A stretch of 64,000 bases of DNA from Erwinia sorbitola (lineage in GTDB: Bacteria > Pseudomonadota > Gammaproteobacteria > Enterobacterales > Enterobacteriaceae): assembly GCF_009738185.1 (NCBI RefSeq), contig NZ_CP046509.1:2731501-2795500 (forward strand), read 5' to 3'. Positions 34,701 to 43,418 of this stretch are shown one piece after another. The notes beneath the pieces are model-generated. The model made no database searches. It was given only the letters and a program-made list of their open reading frames with translations, and was not told the DNA's origin. The number at the start of each line of letters is the position of its first letter. Position 1 is the stretch's first letter. The position numbers were made by a program, and so were the translations under genes.

Positions 34701-35675
34701 ATGGATAAGCAAACAAGGGATTACTACATTGATAATGTGCGTGGTCTGGCTACAGTTTCGGTAATCTTTATTCATACTGTTTTCTGGAGTGGTGCCTTCT
34801 ACGTCCCGGACTTTATGAGAAATATTTCTCTGTTTTTTGACGTGCCGGTTTTCTTCCTGCTGACGGGTTTCGTTTTCAAGGCGACGGGGAAAAAAGATGC
34901 GATTCAGCAATCATTAAAAATCGTGATGTATTTCACTTTATTTGTCATTGCCATGAATGCCATAACATTGAACCTGAATACCGATCAGGTTATACAGGCC
35001 ATCACCATGACCTCCGCTACCATCCCGGCATTCCCTGTTGTTGGTGGTTCATATTGGTTCGTGCCTATGTATGTAGCATCGGTGATTATCAGCCAGGCAT
35101 TATTGCAATATTCAGAAAAGATGTCTGTTATATTAATTCCGCTAGCGCTGTTGTACTATCTTTTTTCCTATATTACTCATAGCACGATAGATTATCAGAT
35201 GCTCGGCGTCAGCGCTAATTCACTGCTGTTTTATGTCACGCTTATTATCGCCGGATACCATCTTTATAATTTTAAGGGTAAAAAGGTGTGGCTGCTTATA
35301 GCAACAGTGTTTATCCTGGTATTTTTCATACTCTACAAAACAAACCCGGATGCAGTTAACTTACAGAAATTCAAGCTTAACCTTTCCCTGCCATACGTTC
35401 TGGCTTCGCTAATATCAGTGTGCGTAATTTTTTCAGGGATATTTACCAGCAAAAAAACACCTTTATCATGGATCGGACAAAGAGCAATATTCTTCTATAT
35501 GGCACAAGGAATCGGCGCATCGCTGTTATATCAAGTGGTACATATTATAAAAATGCCGTGGCCAGCTAAATTACTGATGATGTTTGCCCTTAACCTTTCA
35601 CTCACGCTGATAATTGGTGTCATCTTCTATTATCTGGTCAATAAAAGCGCCCTGTTGCTTACCAGAAGAGCATAG
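34701..35675 (+). CDS. Acyltransferase family 3 membrane protein
   Basis: About 324 residues with roughly ten membrane segments. The start YYIDNVRGLATVSVIFIHT carries the acyltransferase-3 motif, with the catalytic His followed by a hydrophobic run, and FFDVPVFFLLTGFVF matches the second conserved block. Such proteins O-acetylate or succinylate surface sugars, EPS or peptidoglycan. ATG 34701 is chosen; TTG 34686 is possible. The gene is AT-rich compared with its neighbours, suggesting transfer. Its stop codon lies inside the degenerate last repeat of the first CRISPR array. Confidence 0.85.
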   Translation: MDKQTRDYYIDNVRGLATVSVIFIHTVFWSGAFYVPDFMRNISLFFDVPVFFLLTGFVFKATGKKDAIQQSLKIVMYFTLFVIAMNAITLNLNTDQVIQAITMTSATIPAFPVVGGSYWFVPMYVASVIISQALLQYSEKMSVILIPLALLYYLFSYITHSTIDYQMLGVSANSLLFYVTLIIAGYHLYNFKGKKVWLLIATVFILVFFILYKTNPDAVNLQKFKLNLSLPYVLASLISVCVIFSGIFTSKKTPLSWIGQRAIFFYMAQGIGASLLYQVVHIIKMPWPAKLLMMFALNLSLTLIIGVIFYYLVNKSALLLTRRA

Positions 35676-37439
35676 ACTGCCTGTGCGGCTGTGAACCAGA
35701 TACGTAGGGGCGAGGCATGCCTCGCCTAACGTCTAAGCTGCCTGTGCGGCAGTGAACATTCATCAACCAATAACTGACCTTCATCATCGCTTCTAAGCTG
35801 CCTGTGCGGCAGTGAACCTTTCATTTGCTTCACGTCACCAGACATCATTCTTCTAAGCTGCCTGTGCGGCAGTGAACAACTGATCCAGAGGTGATTAAAA
35901 TGCCTCTGTTCTTCTAAGCTGCCTGTGCGGCAGTGAACCCGATCCCAGCCGCAATCCTTCACTCTGAAGTACTTCTAAGCTGCCTGTGCGGCAGTGAACA
36001 AAGATTTTCGCAGGTGGGTGTTAGACATCCTCTTCTAAGCTGCCTGTGCGGCAGTGAACTTTGCTCGCATTGTTGTAGTAGCACAGCCGGCCTTCTAAGC
36101 TGCCTGTGCGGCAGTGAACCCCCGTTCAGTCCGACTACCACGCCATGTTCACTTCTAAGCTGCCTGTGCGGCAGTGAACTGATGGCCGCATCTGCACCCA
36201 TGCGACAACGTCTTCTAAGCTGCCTGTGCGGCAGTGAACGCCACATCAGGCCTCTTCCACACTCCCATCCCCTTCTAAGCTGCCTGTGCGGCAGTGAACA
36301 TGGTGTGGTATTTGCCGTGCTTTTGCTATCACTTCTAAGCTGCCTGTGCGGCAGTGAACGTAAAGATGCTGGACTTGATGAGCATGGTCGGCTTCTAAGC
36401 TGCCTGTGCGGCAGTGAACAAAACACTTCATCACGCGCATTCATTTTACCACTTCTAAGCTGCCTGTGCGGCAGTGAACTCGCGCGCGCGATTCGCAACC
36501 TCATCCGCTCACTTCTAAGCTGCCTGTGCGGCAGTGAACTGCGATTTTCGACGATCTTGACTTGCGGACGTCTTCTAAGCTGCCTGTGCGGCAGTGAACA
36601 ACTGTCTTTCCCTACAGCAGGTTCGGCGACACTTCTAAGCTGCCTGTGCGGCAGTGAACCTGCTGCAACCTGAATGGCAGCAGGAACCAGACTTCTAAGC
36701 TGCCTGTGCGGCAGTGAACGGCATCCTGCTCGATGGCTCCCGATTCACGCACTTCTAAGCTGCCTGTGCGGCAGTGAACCTCTGGGCAATCCCATTGCAT
36801 CAAGTATTACTCTTCTAAGCTGCCTGTGCGGCAGTGAACGGATCAGGCTGTGCGCCCAGCTTCATTTCACTCTTCTAAGCTGCCTGTGCGGCAGTGAACG
36901 TTATCACTGAGTTGCTTACCTGCCGCCCAGCCTTCTAAGCTGCCTGTGCGGCAGTGAACTTTGCGTTGTGGTGCCGCCATTGGTGCCAGGCCTTCTAAGC
37001 TGCCTGTGCGGCAGTGAACTTGCTGCCGGACAAGAACCATTAAAAGCTGTACTTCTAAGCTGCCTGTGCGGCAGTGAACTACCCTTGCCTGCAAACTGTT
37101 GAGCCATCTCTCTTCTAAGCTGCCTGTGCGGCAGTGAACTTTATCCGTCGGGTTTCTTACCAGATTTACGCCTTCTAAGCTGCCTGTGCGGCAGTGAACA
37201 ACGAAATCACGATGAAACTTTTTGCGACGAACTTCTAAGCTGCCTGTGCGGCAGTGAACCGACTCAAGCAGTATCACACCCGCCTGCACCTCTTCTAAGC
37301 TGCCTGTGCGGCAGTGAACGTTCGATTGCCAGCACCACCGATACCGCTGGACTTCTAAGCTGCCTGTGCGGCAGTGAACGGAAGGTGACGGTGCAACACT
37401 GATTTTCAATTCTTCTAAGCTGCCTGTGCGGCAGTGAAC
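35669..37439 (-). CRISPR. Type I-F CRISPR array 1 (30 repeats, 29 spacers)
   Basis: The 28-bp repeat is read on the minus strand, beginning GTTCACTGCCGCACAGG and ending CAGCTTAGAAG; it is the type I-F repeat with its central palindrome. Spacers are 32 bp, with a few of 33. Repeats start at 35669, 35730, 35790, 35850, 35911, 35972 and 36032, then every 60 bp to 37412. The leftmost repeat is degenerate and the next has one mismatch, which marks the leader-distal end. The leader is on the right, so transcription runs leftward. No two spacers looked identical by eye. Confidence 0.98.
35709..35726. repeat. Perfect palindrome in the leader-distal spacer of array 1
   Basis: GGCGAGGCA/TGCCTCGCC is an 18-bp perfect palindrome that fills most of the last spacer. 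It resembles intergenic palindromic repeats more than a phage-derived spacer and could act as a hairpin at the array end or after the acyltransferase gene. Confidence 0.8.
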
Positions 37440-37578
37440 CGTTATCTTACCGCGCTAACCCGTTTACTTCCTTAGCTTTTTACCTTATTTCCTCGTCCAG
37501 ACCCTCTTTTTAACCATTATCAAAATAATGATAATAATCAATCAGATAAAAACATGCTAAAAAAGAGGGTCTGAATAA
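37440..37578 (-). promoter_or_regulatory. CRISPR leader of array 1
   Basis: 139 bp adjoining the newest repeat. It differs from the array 2 leader at only 4 positions with no gaps. AGACCCTCTTTTT (37499-37511) and AAAAAGAGGGTCT (37560-37572) form a perfect 13-bp inverted repeat 48 bp apart. Within the loop, AATCAATCAGATA (37536-37548) matches the IHF consensus at all but one position. This fits a leader bent by IHF for spacer insertion by Cas1-Cas2/3. Confidence 0.88.
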
Positions 37579-37674
37579 TGGTGGCGGGCTGGCCTGATTA
37601 AACGCCAGCATCACCATGATTGTTTCTCGCTTGCCAACCTCGGGCGCAGGAAGAGTGGACAACAAGGAGACGTT

Positions 37675-38505
37675 ATGGAAAACGGTTTTACTATTGCAAT
37701 GGCCCCCGCCCAGCTGGCTGCGGTAATGGCGAATGAATCGGTACTTACTCATCGTATCTGGGGCAGCGTGGGATTCCTCGGCAGCGTGCTGGAGCTGGCC
37801 AGCGCCACGGCTCTTTGCCTGGTGCCCGAACCTACCGGCGTCACCAAGGCCGGATGTATCATTGTCGGCGCACACAGCCTCGACGGGATCAGCGCTTCTG
37901 CCTATCAGATCTATTCCGGCAAGCCCACCGCCTCAATGACGGCACGTGCCACGGCAGGCATCGCAACAGAACTTGGGGCGGAAAAGTCAACCGCTGAACA
38001 GATGGGTATCGCTGTTGATCTGGCGATCCCGTTCTCTGTCGCTGGCGCGGCACGGGTGGCATCAGTCAGGATGGGTCAGGTTAAGCTGATACATCATGAG
38101 GCTGTGAAGGGAATCAGAGGTGGCGGGCATACCATAAAAAAACACGCAGGTATAAGTGAGGCTGAATTAAAGAGAAAAATTCAGAGAGGTCTGCAATCAG
38201 GTACTCTTAACCCTGTTTCCGGTAGCGCGAGTTCGTTTTATAATATAAAGGTTGCTGAACAGGCGCTAAGTAAAGCAATTCAGGCCAGGCGGAAAGAGAT
38301 CAGAACATGGGCAAAAAGGACTGCTGCGGATCGAAAGGGATTATACCTTGAACTCCATTATACCCATAGCAGCCCGGTAGGCAGCGTTATCAAAGTGCGC
38401 TCAGGAAAGCGGGTTGAAACTAATAAGCTGGAATTTGTGCTTTATAAAAAACAATATAATAATCGTCCATATTATATTCTTACCGCATTTCCTGTTCTGG
38501 ATTAG
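37675..38505 (+). CDS. Polymorphic toxin with C-terminal RNase A-like domain
   Basis: 276 residues; AAGGAG lies before ATG. Residues 1-135 are an Ala/Gly-rich, hydrophobic module (IWGSVGFLGSVLELASATAL and GCIIVGAHSLDGISASAYQ) of a type found ahead of swappable toxins. Residues about 148-276 match the bacterial RNase A-like toxin family known from CdiA C-termini: GGGHTIKKHAG (His152), then SASSFYN, AIQARRKEIRTWAK and the terminal YYILTAFP. The family usually ends T-x-Y; here it is Thr270 and Phe272. The toxin part is clearly more AT-rich than the first half. No signal peptide, PAAR or two-partner secretion domain is present. A probable immunity gene follows 5 bp later. Confidence 0.8.
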   Translation: MENGFTIAMAPAQLAAVMANESVLTHRIWGSVGFLGSVLELASATALCLVPEPTGVTKAGCIIVGAHSLDGISASAYQIYSGKPTASMTARATAGIATELGAEKSTAEQMGIAVDLAIPFSVAGAARVASVRMGQVKLIHHEAVKGIRGGGHTIKKHAGISEAELKRKIQRGLQSGTLNPVSGSASSFYNIKVAEQALSKAIQARRKEIRTWAKRTAADRKGLYLELHYTHSSPVGSVIKVRSGKRVETNKLEFVLYKKQYNNRPYYILTAFPVLD

Positions 38506-38510
38506 ACCCA

Positions 38511-38804
38511 ATGAAAAAATACGAATCGATGAGACTTTTTTTCAAAATATTCTTTGGTCAGGATGCCGAAGTATGGGGTGAGACTTACCAGGAGATTATT
38601 GATGCATACGTTGTTTTTCAGGATGGCGTTGATGAGCAACTTATTGTTGAAGTCGATGATTTTTTAGCCTGCTATCCTGATAACAGTTCAGCGAAGCCCG
38701 CCCTGGAAAAATTCTGCGGCGGCATGTCCTATCTCCGCCCTTCCCCGGTGGAGTTTCTCATCTGGCTTTCTGCATACCTTAAGCAGAAGCGTGAAGCGCA
38801 GTAA
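38511..38804 (+). CDS. Probable immunity protein (CdiI type)
   Basis: 97 residues, acidic and cytoplasmic, starting 5 bases after the toxin stop. It resembles small immunity proteins of contact-dependent inhibition systems (FFKIFFGQDAEVWGETYQEIIDAYV, then PVEFLIWLSAYLKQK). Both its position and size fit a protein that binds and blocks the upstream RNase. The gene is AT-rich like the toxin domain. Identity as an immunity protein is largely from context. Confidence 0.72.
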   Translation: MKKYESMRLFFKIFFGQDAEVWGETYQEIIDAYVVFQDGVDEQLIVEVDDFLACYPDNSSAKPALEKFCGGMSYLRPSPVEFLIWLSAYLKQKREAQ

Positions 38805-38884
38805 CAACGCCCTCACTCCTGAATTGAAACTCAAAAGCTGGGCGCCCACAAGTAAGGGTTTTACCGCCCATAGATCGTAGATCT

Positions 38885-39812
38885 CTTCTAAGCTGCCTGT
38901 GCGGCAGTGAACAACACCCCTGCGGGGCGTTGGCCGTGGAAACTCTTCTAAGCTGCCTGTGCGGCAGTGAACTGGCCGTTTGGCACGCCGCGCGTCTGCA
39001 CGGCCTTCTAAGCTGCCTGTGCGGCAGTGAACGAAAGAATGATGTGAGCGCGATGGTTTCATCGCTTCTAAGCTGCCTGTGCGGCAGTGAACGTTTTTGG
39101 TGCTTTCGATGAAACATTACAGCACTTCTAAGCTGCCTGTGCAGCAGTGAACTCGACCCACGCAACGCCCTTCGCGACGTTAGTCTTCTAAGCTGCCTGT
39201 GCGGCAGTGAACGCTGGCGGCCTTCGGCGCAGCTAATAGCGAGTCTTCTAAGCTGCCTGTGCGGCAGTGAACGGCGATTTCGCGCAAAGGGGTGTTGTGA
39301 GTAACTTCTAAGCTGCCTGTGCGGCAGTGAACTACCGCTGACAGCTCGGCAGAAGCCAGGAACACTTCTAAGCTGCCTGTGCGGCAGTGAACAGCACATG
39401 CACGTAAGCGAACCAGCCCTGCCCCTTCTAAGCTGCCTGTGCGGCAGTGAACTTGGCGACATCGTTCACAACTGGCTTAATCACCTTCTAAGCTGCCTGT
39501 GCGGCAGTGAACATGCCCCGTCTGCTCCACAGAATACATCCCCTCTTCTAAGCTGCCTGTGCGGCAGTGAACTCCTCAGCGCGGAAACGGGGAAGCGCGT
39601 ATCGCTTCTAAGCTGCCTGTGCGGCAGTGAACTCGATGCCGACATGCTGAACGTTGTATTTGAACTTCTAAGCTGCCTGTGCGGCAGTGAACGAGTAGCA
39701 CCGGTGCCAATATTGAGCGATGACCTTCTAAGCTGCCTGTGCGGCAGTGAACCCTACCTGCCGTCAGCTTTCCTGACCACGTTGCTTCTAAGCTGCCTGT
39801 GCGGCAGTGAAC
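38885..39812 (-). CRISPR. Type I-F CRISPR array 2 (16 repeats, 15 spacers)
   Basis: Same 28-bp repeat and orientation as array 1, with repeats every 60 bp from 38885 to 39785. The repeat at 39125 has one substitution. Its leader-distal end has no strongly degenerate repeat, unlike array 1, so older repeats may have been lost when the neighbouring region changed. Leader is on the right. No cas gene lies on either side; fliE follows. Confidence 0.98.
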
Positions 39813-39951
39813 CGTTATCTTACCTCGCTAACCCGTTTACTTCCTTAGCTTTTTACCTTATTTCCTCGTCCAGACCCTCTTTTTAACCATTATAAAAATA
39901 GTGATAATAATCAAACAGATAAAAACATGCTAAAAAAGAGGGTCTGAATAA
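39813..39951 (-). promoter_or_regulatory. CRISPR leader of array 2
   Basis: 139 bp, about 97% identical to the leader of array 1. The 13-bp inverted repeat is perfectly kept (39872-39884 and 39933-39945) while three of the four differences fall in its loop. The IHF-like AATCAAACAGATA is also kept. Both leaders therefore appear to be under selection. Confidence 0.88.
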
Positions 39952-39987
39952 CACTGAGGCTCGCATGGCGGCGTCTTTTACCCGCGC

Positions 39988-39997
39988 GGGGGGGGGG
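39988..39997. repeat. Ten-G homopolymer tract
   Basis: A run of ten G residues lies between leader 2 and the end of fliE. Such tracts are prone to slippage. No supported gene contains it. Confidence 0.9.
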
Positions 39998-40137
39998 CAT
40001 AAACCGGCAGCAGACCTTAAGCACCAGCTGGCAGCTACCCCCGCGGAACTTCGCCAGCCAAACCAGACACTCTGGTATCAGCGAGTCACACTGTTTTCGG
40101 GAGATATATTGCTTCTTACGCAAAAAATGTATCTGAA

Positions 40138-40452
40138 CTACACCTGCATATTCATAATTTCGCTATAGGCGCTGACCAGCTTGTTGCGCACCTGAATCCC
40201 CATCTGCATCGACACGCTGGACTTCTGCATATCAACCATCACGTCATTCAGTGAAACGCCCTCTTTACCCATCTGGAAATCCTGCGCCTGAGCACGGGAT
40301 TCCGTCTGCGTTTCGCTGATCTTGTTCAGCGCGGCTTTTAACTCTGCACCGAAATCTGCATGTGAAGTATTGTCTGCACTCTTACCACCAGCTGCCTGCA
40401 TTGCTGTGGTTTGCAGCGCCTGCATCACACTCTCAATACCCTGAATAGCCAT
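40138..40452 (-). CDS. fliE: Flagellar hook-basal body protein FliE
   Basis: 104 residues, the usual length. The C-terminal VSLNDVMVDMQKSSVSMQMG and IQVRNKLVSAYSEIMNMQV are the FliE signature. FliE sits between the MS ring (FliF) and the proximal rod and is exported by the flagellar secretion system. As in E. coli it is divergent from the fliF operon across a 240-bp promoter region. Confidence 0.96.
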   Translation of the reverse strand: MAIQGIESVMQALQTTAMQAAGGKSADNTSHADFGAELKAALNKISETQTESRAQAQDFQMGKEGVSLNDVMVDMQKSSVSMQMGIQVRNKLVSAYSEIMNMQV

Positions 40453-40692
40453 GTTTTCTCCCGGACGAACGATGTAGTGATTACGATTGCTGACAAACTT
40501 AACACAATGTCAATAAGACAAAGCCCCTAAATAGCAGCATAAATCCCACCTTATCCAGCCATCGAATTTCTCGTTTAAGAAAATAATGGCACTCCATTGA
40601 GGTGGAATTTTTTTAAGCCAGCGCATCAGGGAGTCAGTTTTGTTACGACACTACACGCAACAGTCCGGTCAACTGTCAGGCAGGAACGAGTC

Positions 40693-42429
40693 ATGAATGC
40701 AACTGTTACGCAGGATAATCCTGAGAAGAAAGGTTTGAATGACCTGTTCGCTCGCCTACGCGCTAACCCCCGCATCCCAATTATCGTGGCGGCGGCAGCC
40801 GTGGTTGCCATCGTAATCGCGATGGTTCTGTGGGCAAAGCAGCCAGATTACCGCGTCCTATATAATAATCTCAGCAATGAGGACGGCGGAGCTATCGTCA
40901 CGCAGCTGACCCAGATGAACGTACCGTATAAGTTCGACGATCAGGGTGGTGCGCTGTTGGTTCCCGCTGCACAGGTGCATGAGCTGCGCCTGCGCCTCGC
41001 TTCACAGGGTTTACCGAAAGGTGGCGCTGTGGGGTTCGAGCTGCTGGATAAAGAGAAGTTCGGCATCAGCCAGTTCAGCGAGCAGGTGAACTACCAGCGT
41101 GCGCTGGAAGGTGAGCTGGCCCGCACCATCGAAACACTCGGCCCGGTTAAGGGTGCACGGGTGCATCTGGCAATGCCAAAACCTACCCTGTTCGTCCGTG
41201 AGCAGAAATCACCGTCCGCCTCTGTCACCCTGGCATTGCAGCCAGGTCGTGCGCTGGATGAAGGCCAGATCAACGCCGTTGTCCATATGGTCTCCAGCAG
41301 CGTTGCCGGGATGCCACCGGGTAACGTCACCGTGGTTGACCAGGCCGGCCGGCTGCTGACTCAGAATGATCCAACCGGGCGCGACCTCAATGACACCCAG
41401 TTGAAATATGCCAGCGATGTTGAAGCACGCTTCCAGCAGCGCATCGAAGCTATTCTTGGCCCGATCGTGGGTAACGGCAACGTCCATGCTCAGGTGACCG
41501 CGCAGATCGACTTTAATGCTCGTGAGCAGACCGACGAGCAGTACAAACCAAACAGCAGCCCTGACCAGCAGGCCATTCGCTCCCGCCAGACCAGCGACAG
41601 TGAGCAACTGGGTGGTCAGTATCCGGGCGGCGTTCCGGGTGCCCTGTCGAATCAACCGGCACCGGCAAATGCAGGCCCGATTACCACCCCGAATGCTAAC
41701 GGTGCAGCTGGCGCAACTGGTGCTAACGCGAATAACGGCCAGGCCGCTAATAACGCAGCAACCAATGCAGCAACGTCAACGGCGCAAAAACCCGTACCGT
41801 CTAACACCCGCAGCGATAACACCACTAACTATGAAGTGAACCGCACCATCCTGCATACCAAGATGAATGTCGGTGAAGTACAGCGTCTGTCCGTGGCGGT
41901 GGTGGTTAACTACCGTACTGACGCAGCAGGTAAACCAATTGCGTTAAATGATGCACAGCTTAAGCAGATTGAAAACCTGACACGTGAAGCGATGGGCTTC
42001 TCAGAGCAGCGCGGTGACAGCCTGAACGTAGTCAACTCGCCGTTCACGGAAAACAGTGACCTCGGTGACGAACTGCCGTTCTGGAAACAACCGGCATTTA
42101 TCGAGCAGATGTTTGAAGCGGGTCGCTGGTTACTGGTGCTGATTGTGGCCTTTATCCTCTACCGCAAACTGATTCGTCCTCAGCTGCGCCGGAAGGCAGA
42201 GCAGGAAAAAGCAGCTATCGAAGCGGCCTCTCTCGCTGCGGCACGCAATGCTGATGATGATGAGTCAGGTATCTCCGTCAAACTGTCGAAAGATGAGCTT
42301 GATCAGGAACGTAAATCTCAGCACCGCATGAGTGCTGAGGTAATGAGCCAGCGTATTCGTGAGATGTCAGAAAATGACCCACGCGTAGTGGCTCTGGTTA
42401 TTCGCCAGTGGATGAAGGAAGAGCTATGA
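40693..42429 (+). CDS. fliF: Flagellar MS-ring protein FliF
   Basis: 578 residues from ATG 40693, preceded by AGGAACGAG; an upstream open extension is rejected. Membrane helices lie near residues 30-50 and about 470-490, with the ring-building periplasmic region between. An Ala/Asn-rich low-complexity loop (around residues 330-375) is expanded relative to E. coli. The C-terminus EVMSQRIREMSENDPRVVALVIRQWM binds FliG. The stop overlaps the fliG start by 4 bases. Confidence 0.97.
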   Translation: MNATVTQDNPEKKGLNDLFARLRANPRIPIIVAAAAVVAIVIAMVLWAKQPDYRVLYNNLSNEDGGAIVTQLTQMNVPYKFDDQGGALLVPAAQVHELRLRLASQGLPKGGAVGFELLDKEKFGISQFSEQVNYQRALEGELARTIETLGPVKGARVHLAMPKPTLFVREQKSPSASVTLALQPGRALDEGQINAVVHMVSSSVAGMPPGNVTVVDQAGRLLTQNDPTGRDLNDTQLKYASDVEARFQQRIEAILGPIVGNGNVHAQVTAQIDFNAREQTDEQYKPNSSPDQQAIRSRQTSDSEQLGGQYPGGVPGALSNQPAPANAGPITTPNANGAAGATGANANNGQAANNAATNAATSTAQKPVPSNTRSDNTTNYEVNRTILHTKMNVGEVQRLSVAVVVNYRTDAAGKPIALNDAQLKQIENLTREAMGFSEQRGDSLNVVNSPFTENSDLGDELPFWKQPAFIEQMFEAGRWLLVLIVAFILYRKLIRPQLRRKAEQEKAAIEAASLAAARNADDDESGISVKLSKDELDQERKSQHRMSAEVMSQRIREMSENDPRVVALVIRQWMKEEL

Positions 42430-43418
42430 GTCTCACCGGTACTGAAAAAAGCGCCATTCTGATGATGACAATTGGCGAAGATCGCGCAGCCGAGGTGTTC
42501 AAACACCTCGACTCCCGCGAGGTGCAGCATCTCAGCTCTGCCATCTCTAATATGCGTCAGGTTTCGCATAAGCAGCTGACGGATGTACTGCGCGAATTCG
42601 AAGTTGATGCGGAGCAGTTCGCGGCTCTGAGTCTCAACTCCAACGACTACCTGCGCTCCGTGTTGATCAAAGCGCTGGGCGAAGAGAAAGCATCTACCCT
42701 GCTGGAAGATATTCTCGAAACGCGCGAAACCACCTCCGGGATGGATACGCTCAACTTTATGGAACCTCAGGCGGCTGCCGATCTGATCCGCGACGAACAT
42801 CCGCAGATTATCGCCACCATCCTGGTGCACCTGAAACGCGGCCAGGCGGCAGATATTCTGGCGCAATTCGACGAACGCCTGCGTCACGATGTGATGCTGC
42901 GTATTGCTACCTTCGGCGGCGTACAGCCAGCCGCGCTGGCGGAACTGACCGAGGTGCTCAACGGCCTGCTGGATGGTCAGAACCTCAAGCGTGCGAAGAT
43001 GGGTGGTGTTCGTACGGCGGCGGAGATTATCAACCTGATGAAAACTCAGCAGGAAGAAGCGGTTATCGAAGCGGTACGCGAGTTCGACGGCGAACTGGCA
43101 CAGAAAATTATCGACGAAATGTTCCTGTTCGAAAACCTCGTCGAAGTGGACGACCGCAGCATCCAGCGCCTGTTGCAGGAAGTGGAGTCCGAATCGCTGC
43201 TGGTGGCTCTGAAAGGTTCCGAACAGCCGCTGCGCGAGAAGTTCCTGCGCAATATGTCCCAGCGTGCTGCCGATATCCTGCGCGACGACCTCGCCAACCG
43301 TGGCCCGATGCGTATGTCTGCGGTGGAAACCGAACAGAAAGCGATCCTGCTGGTTGTTCGTCGTCTGGCCGAAACCGGCGAGATGGTAATTGGTGGTGGC
43401 GAGGAAACTTATGTCTGA
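42426..43418 (+). CDS. fliG: Flagellar motor switch protein FliG
   Basis: 330 residues from ATG 42426 (MSLTGTEKSAILMMTIGED). The middle domain contains the EHPQ motif (IRDEHPQIIATIL). The C-terminal torque helix with charged residues (LREKFLRNMSQRAADILRDDL) is intact. FliG links the MS ring to the C ring and contacts the stator. It overlaps fliF by 4 bases and fliH by 8 bases. Confidence 0.97.
   Translation: MSLTGTEKSAILMMTIGEDRAAEVFKHLDSREVQHLSSAISNMRQVSHKQLTDVLREFEVDAEQFAALSLNSNDYLRSVLIKALGEEKASTLLEDILETRETTSGMDTLNFMEPQAAADLIRDEHPQIIATILVHLKRGQAADILAQFDERLRHDVMLRIATFGGVQPAALAELTEVLNGLLDGQNLKRAKMGGVRTAAEIINLMKTQQEEAVIEAVREFDGELAQKIIDEMFLFENLVEVDDRSIQRLLQEVESESLLVALKGSEQPLREKFLRNMSQRAADILRDDLANRGPMRMSAVETEQKAILLVVRRLAETGEMVIGGGEETYV

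Noticed and set aside
37440..38880. Cas genes between the arrays
   Set aside because: The two genes there have no Cas motifs; they are a toxin-like and an immunity-like protein.
35726..39886. Open frames on both strands encoding repeats such as LLSCLCGSE and SLPHRQLR
   Set aside because: They are translations of the 60-bp CRISPR period, which keeps frame because 60 is divisible by three. They are not proteins.
39965..40168. 67-codon frame containing the ten-G tract
   Set aside because: It would be disrupted by any slippage, lacks a ribosome-binding site and overlaps the fliE end.
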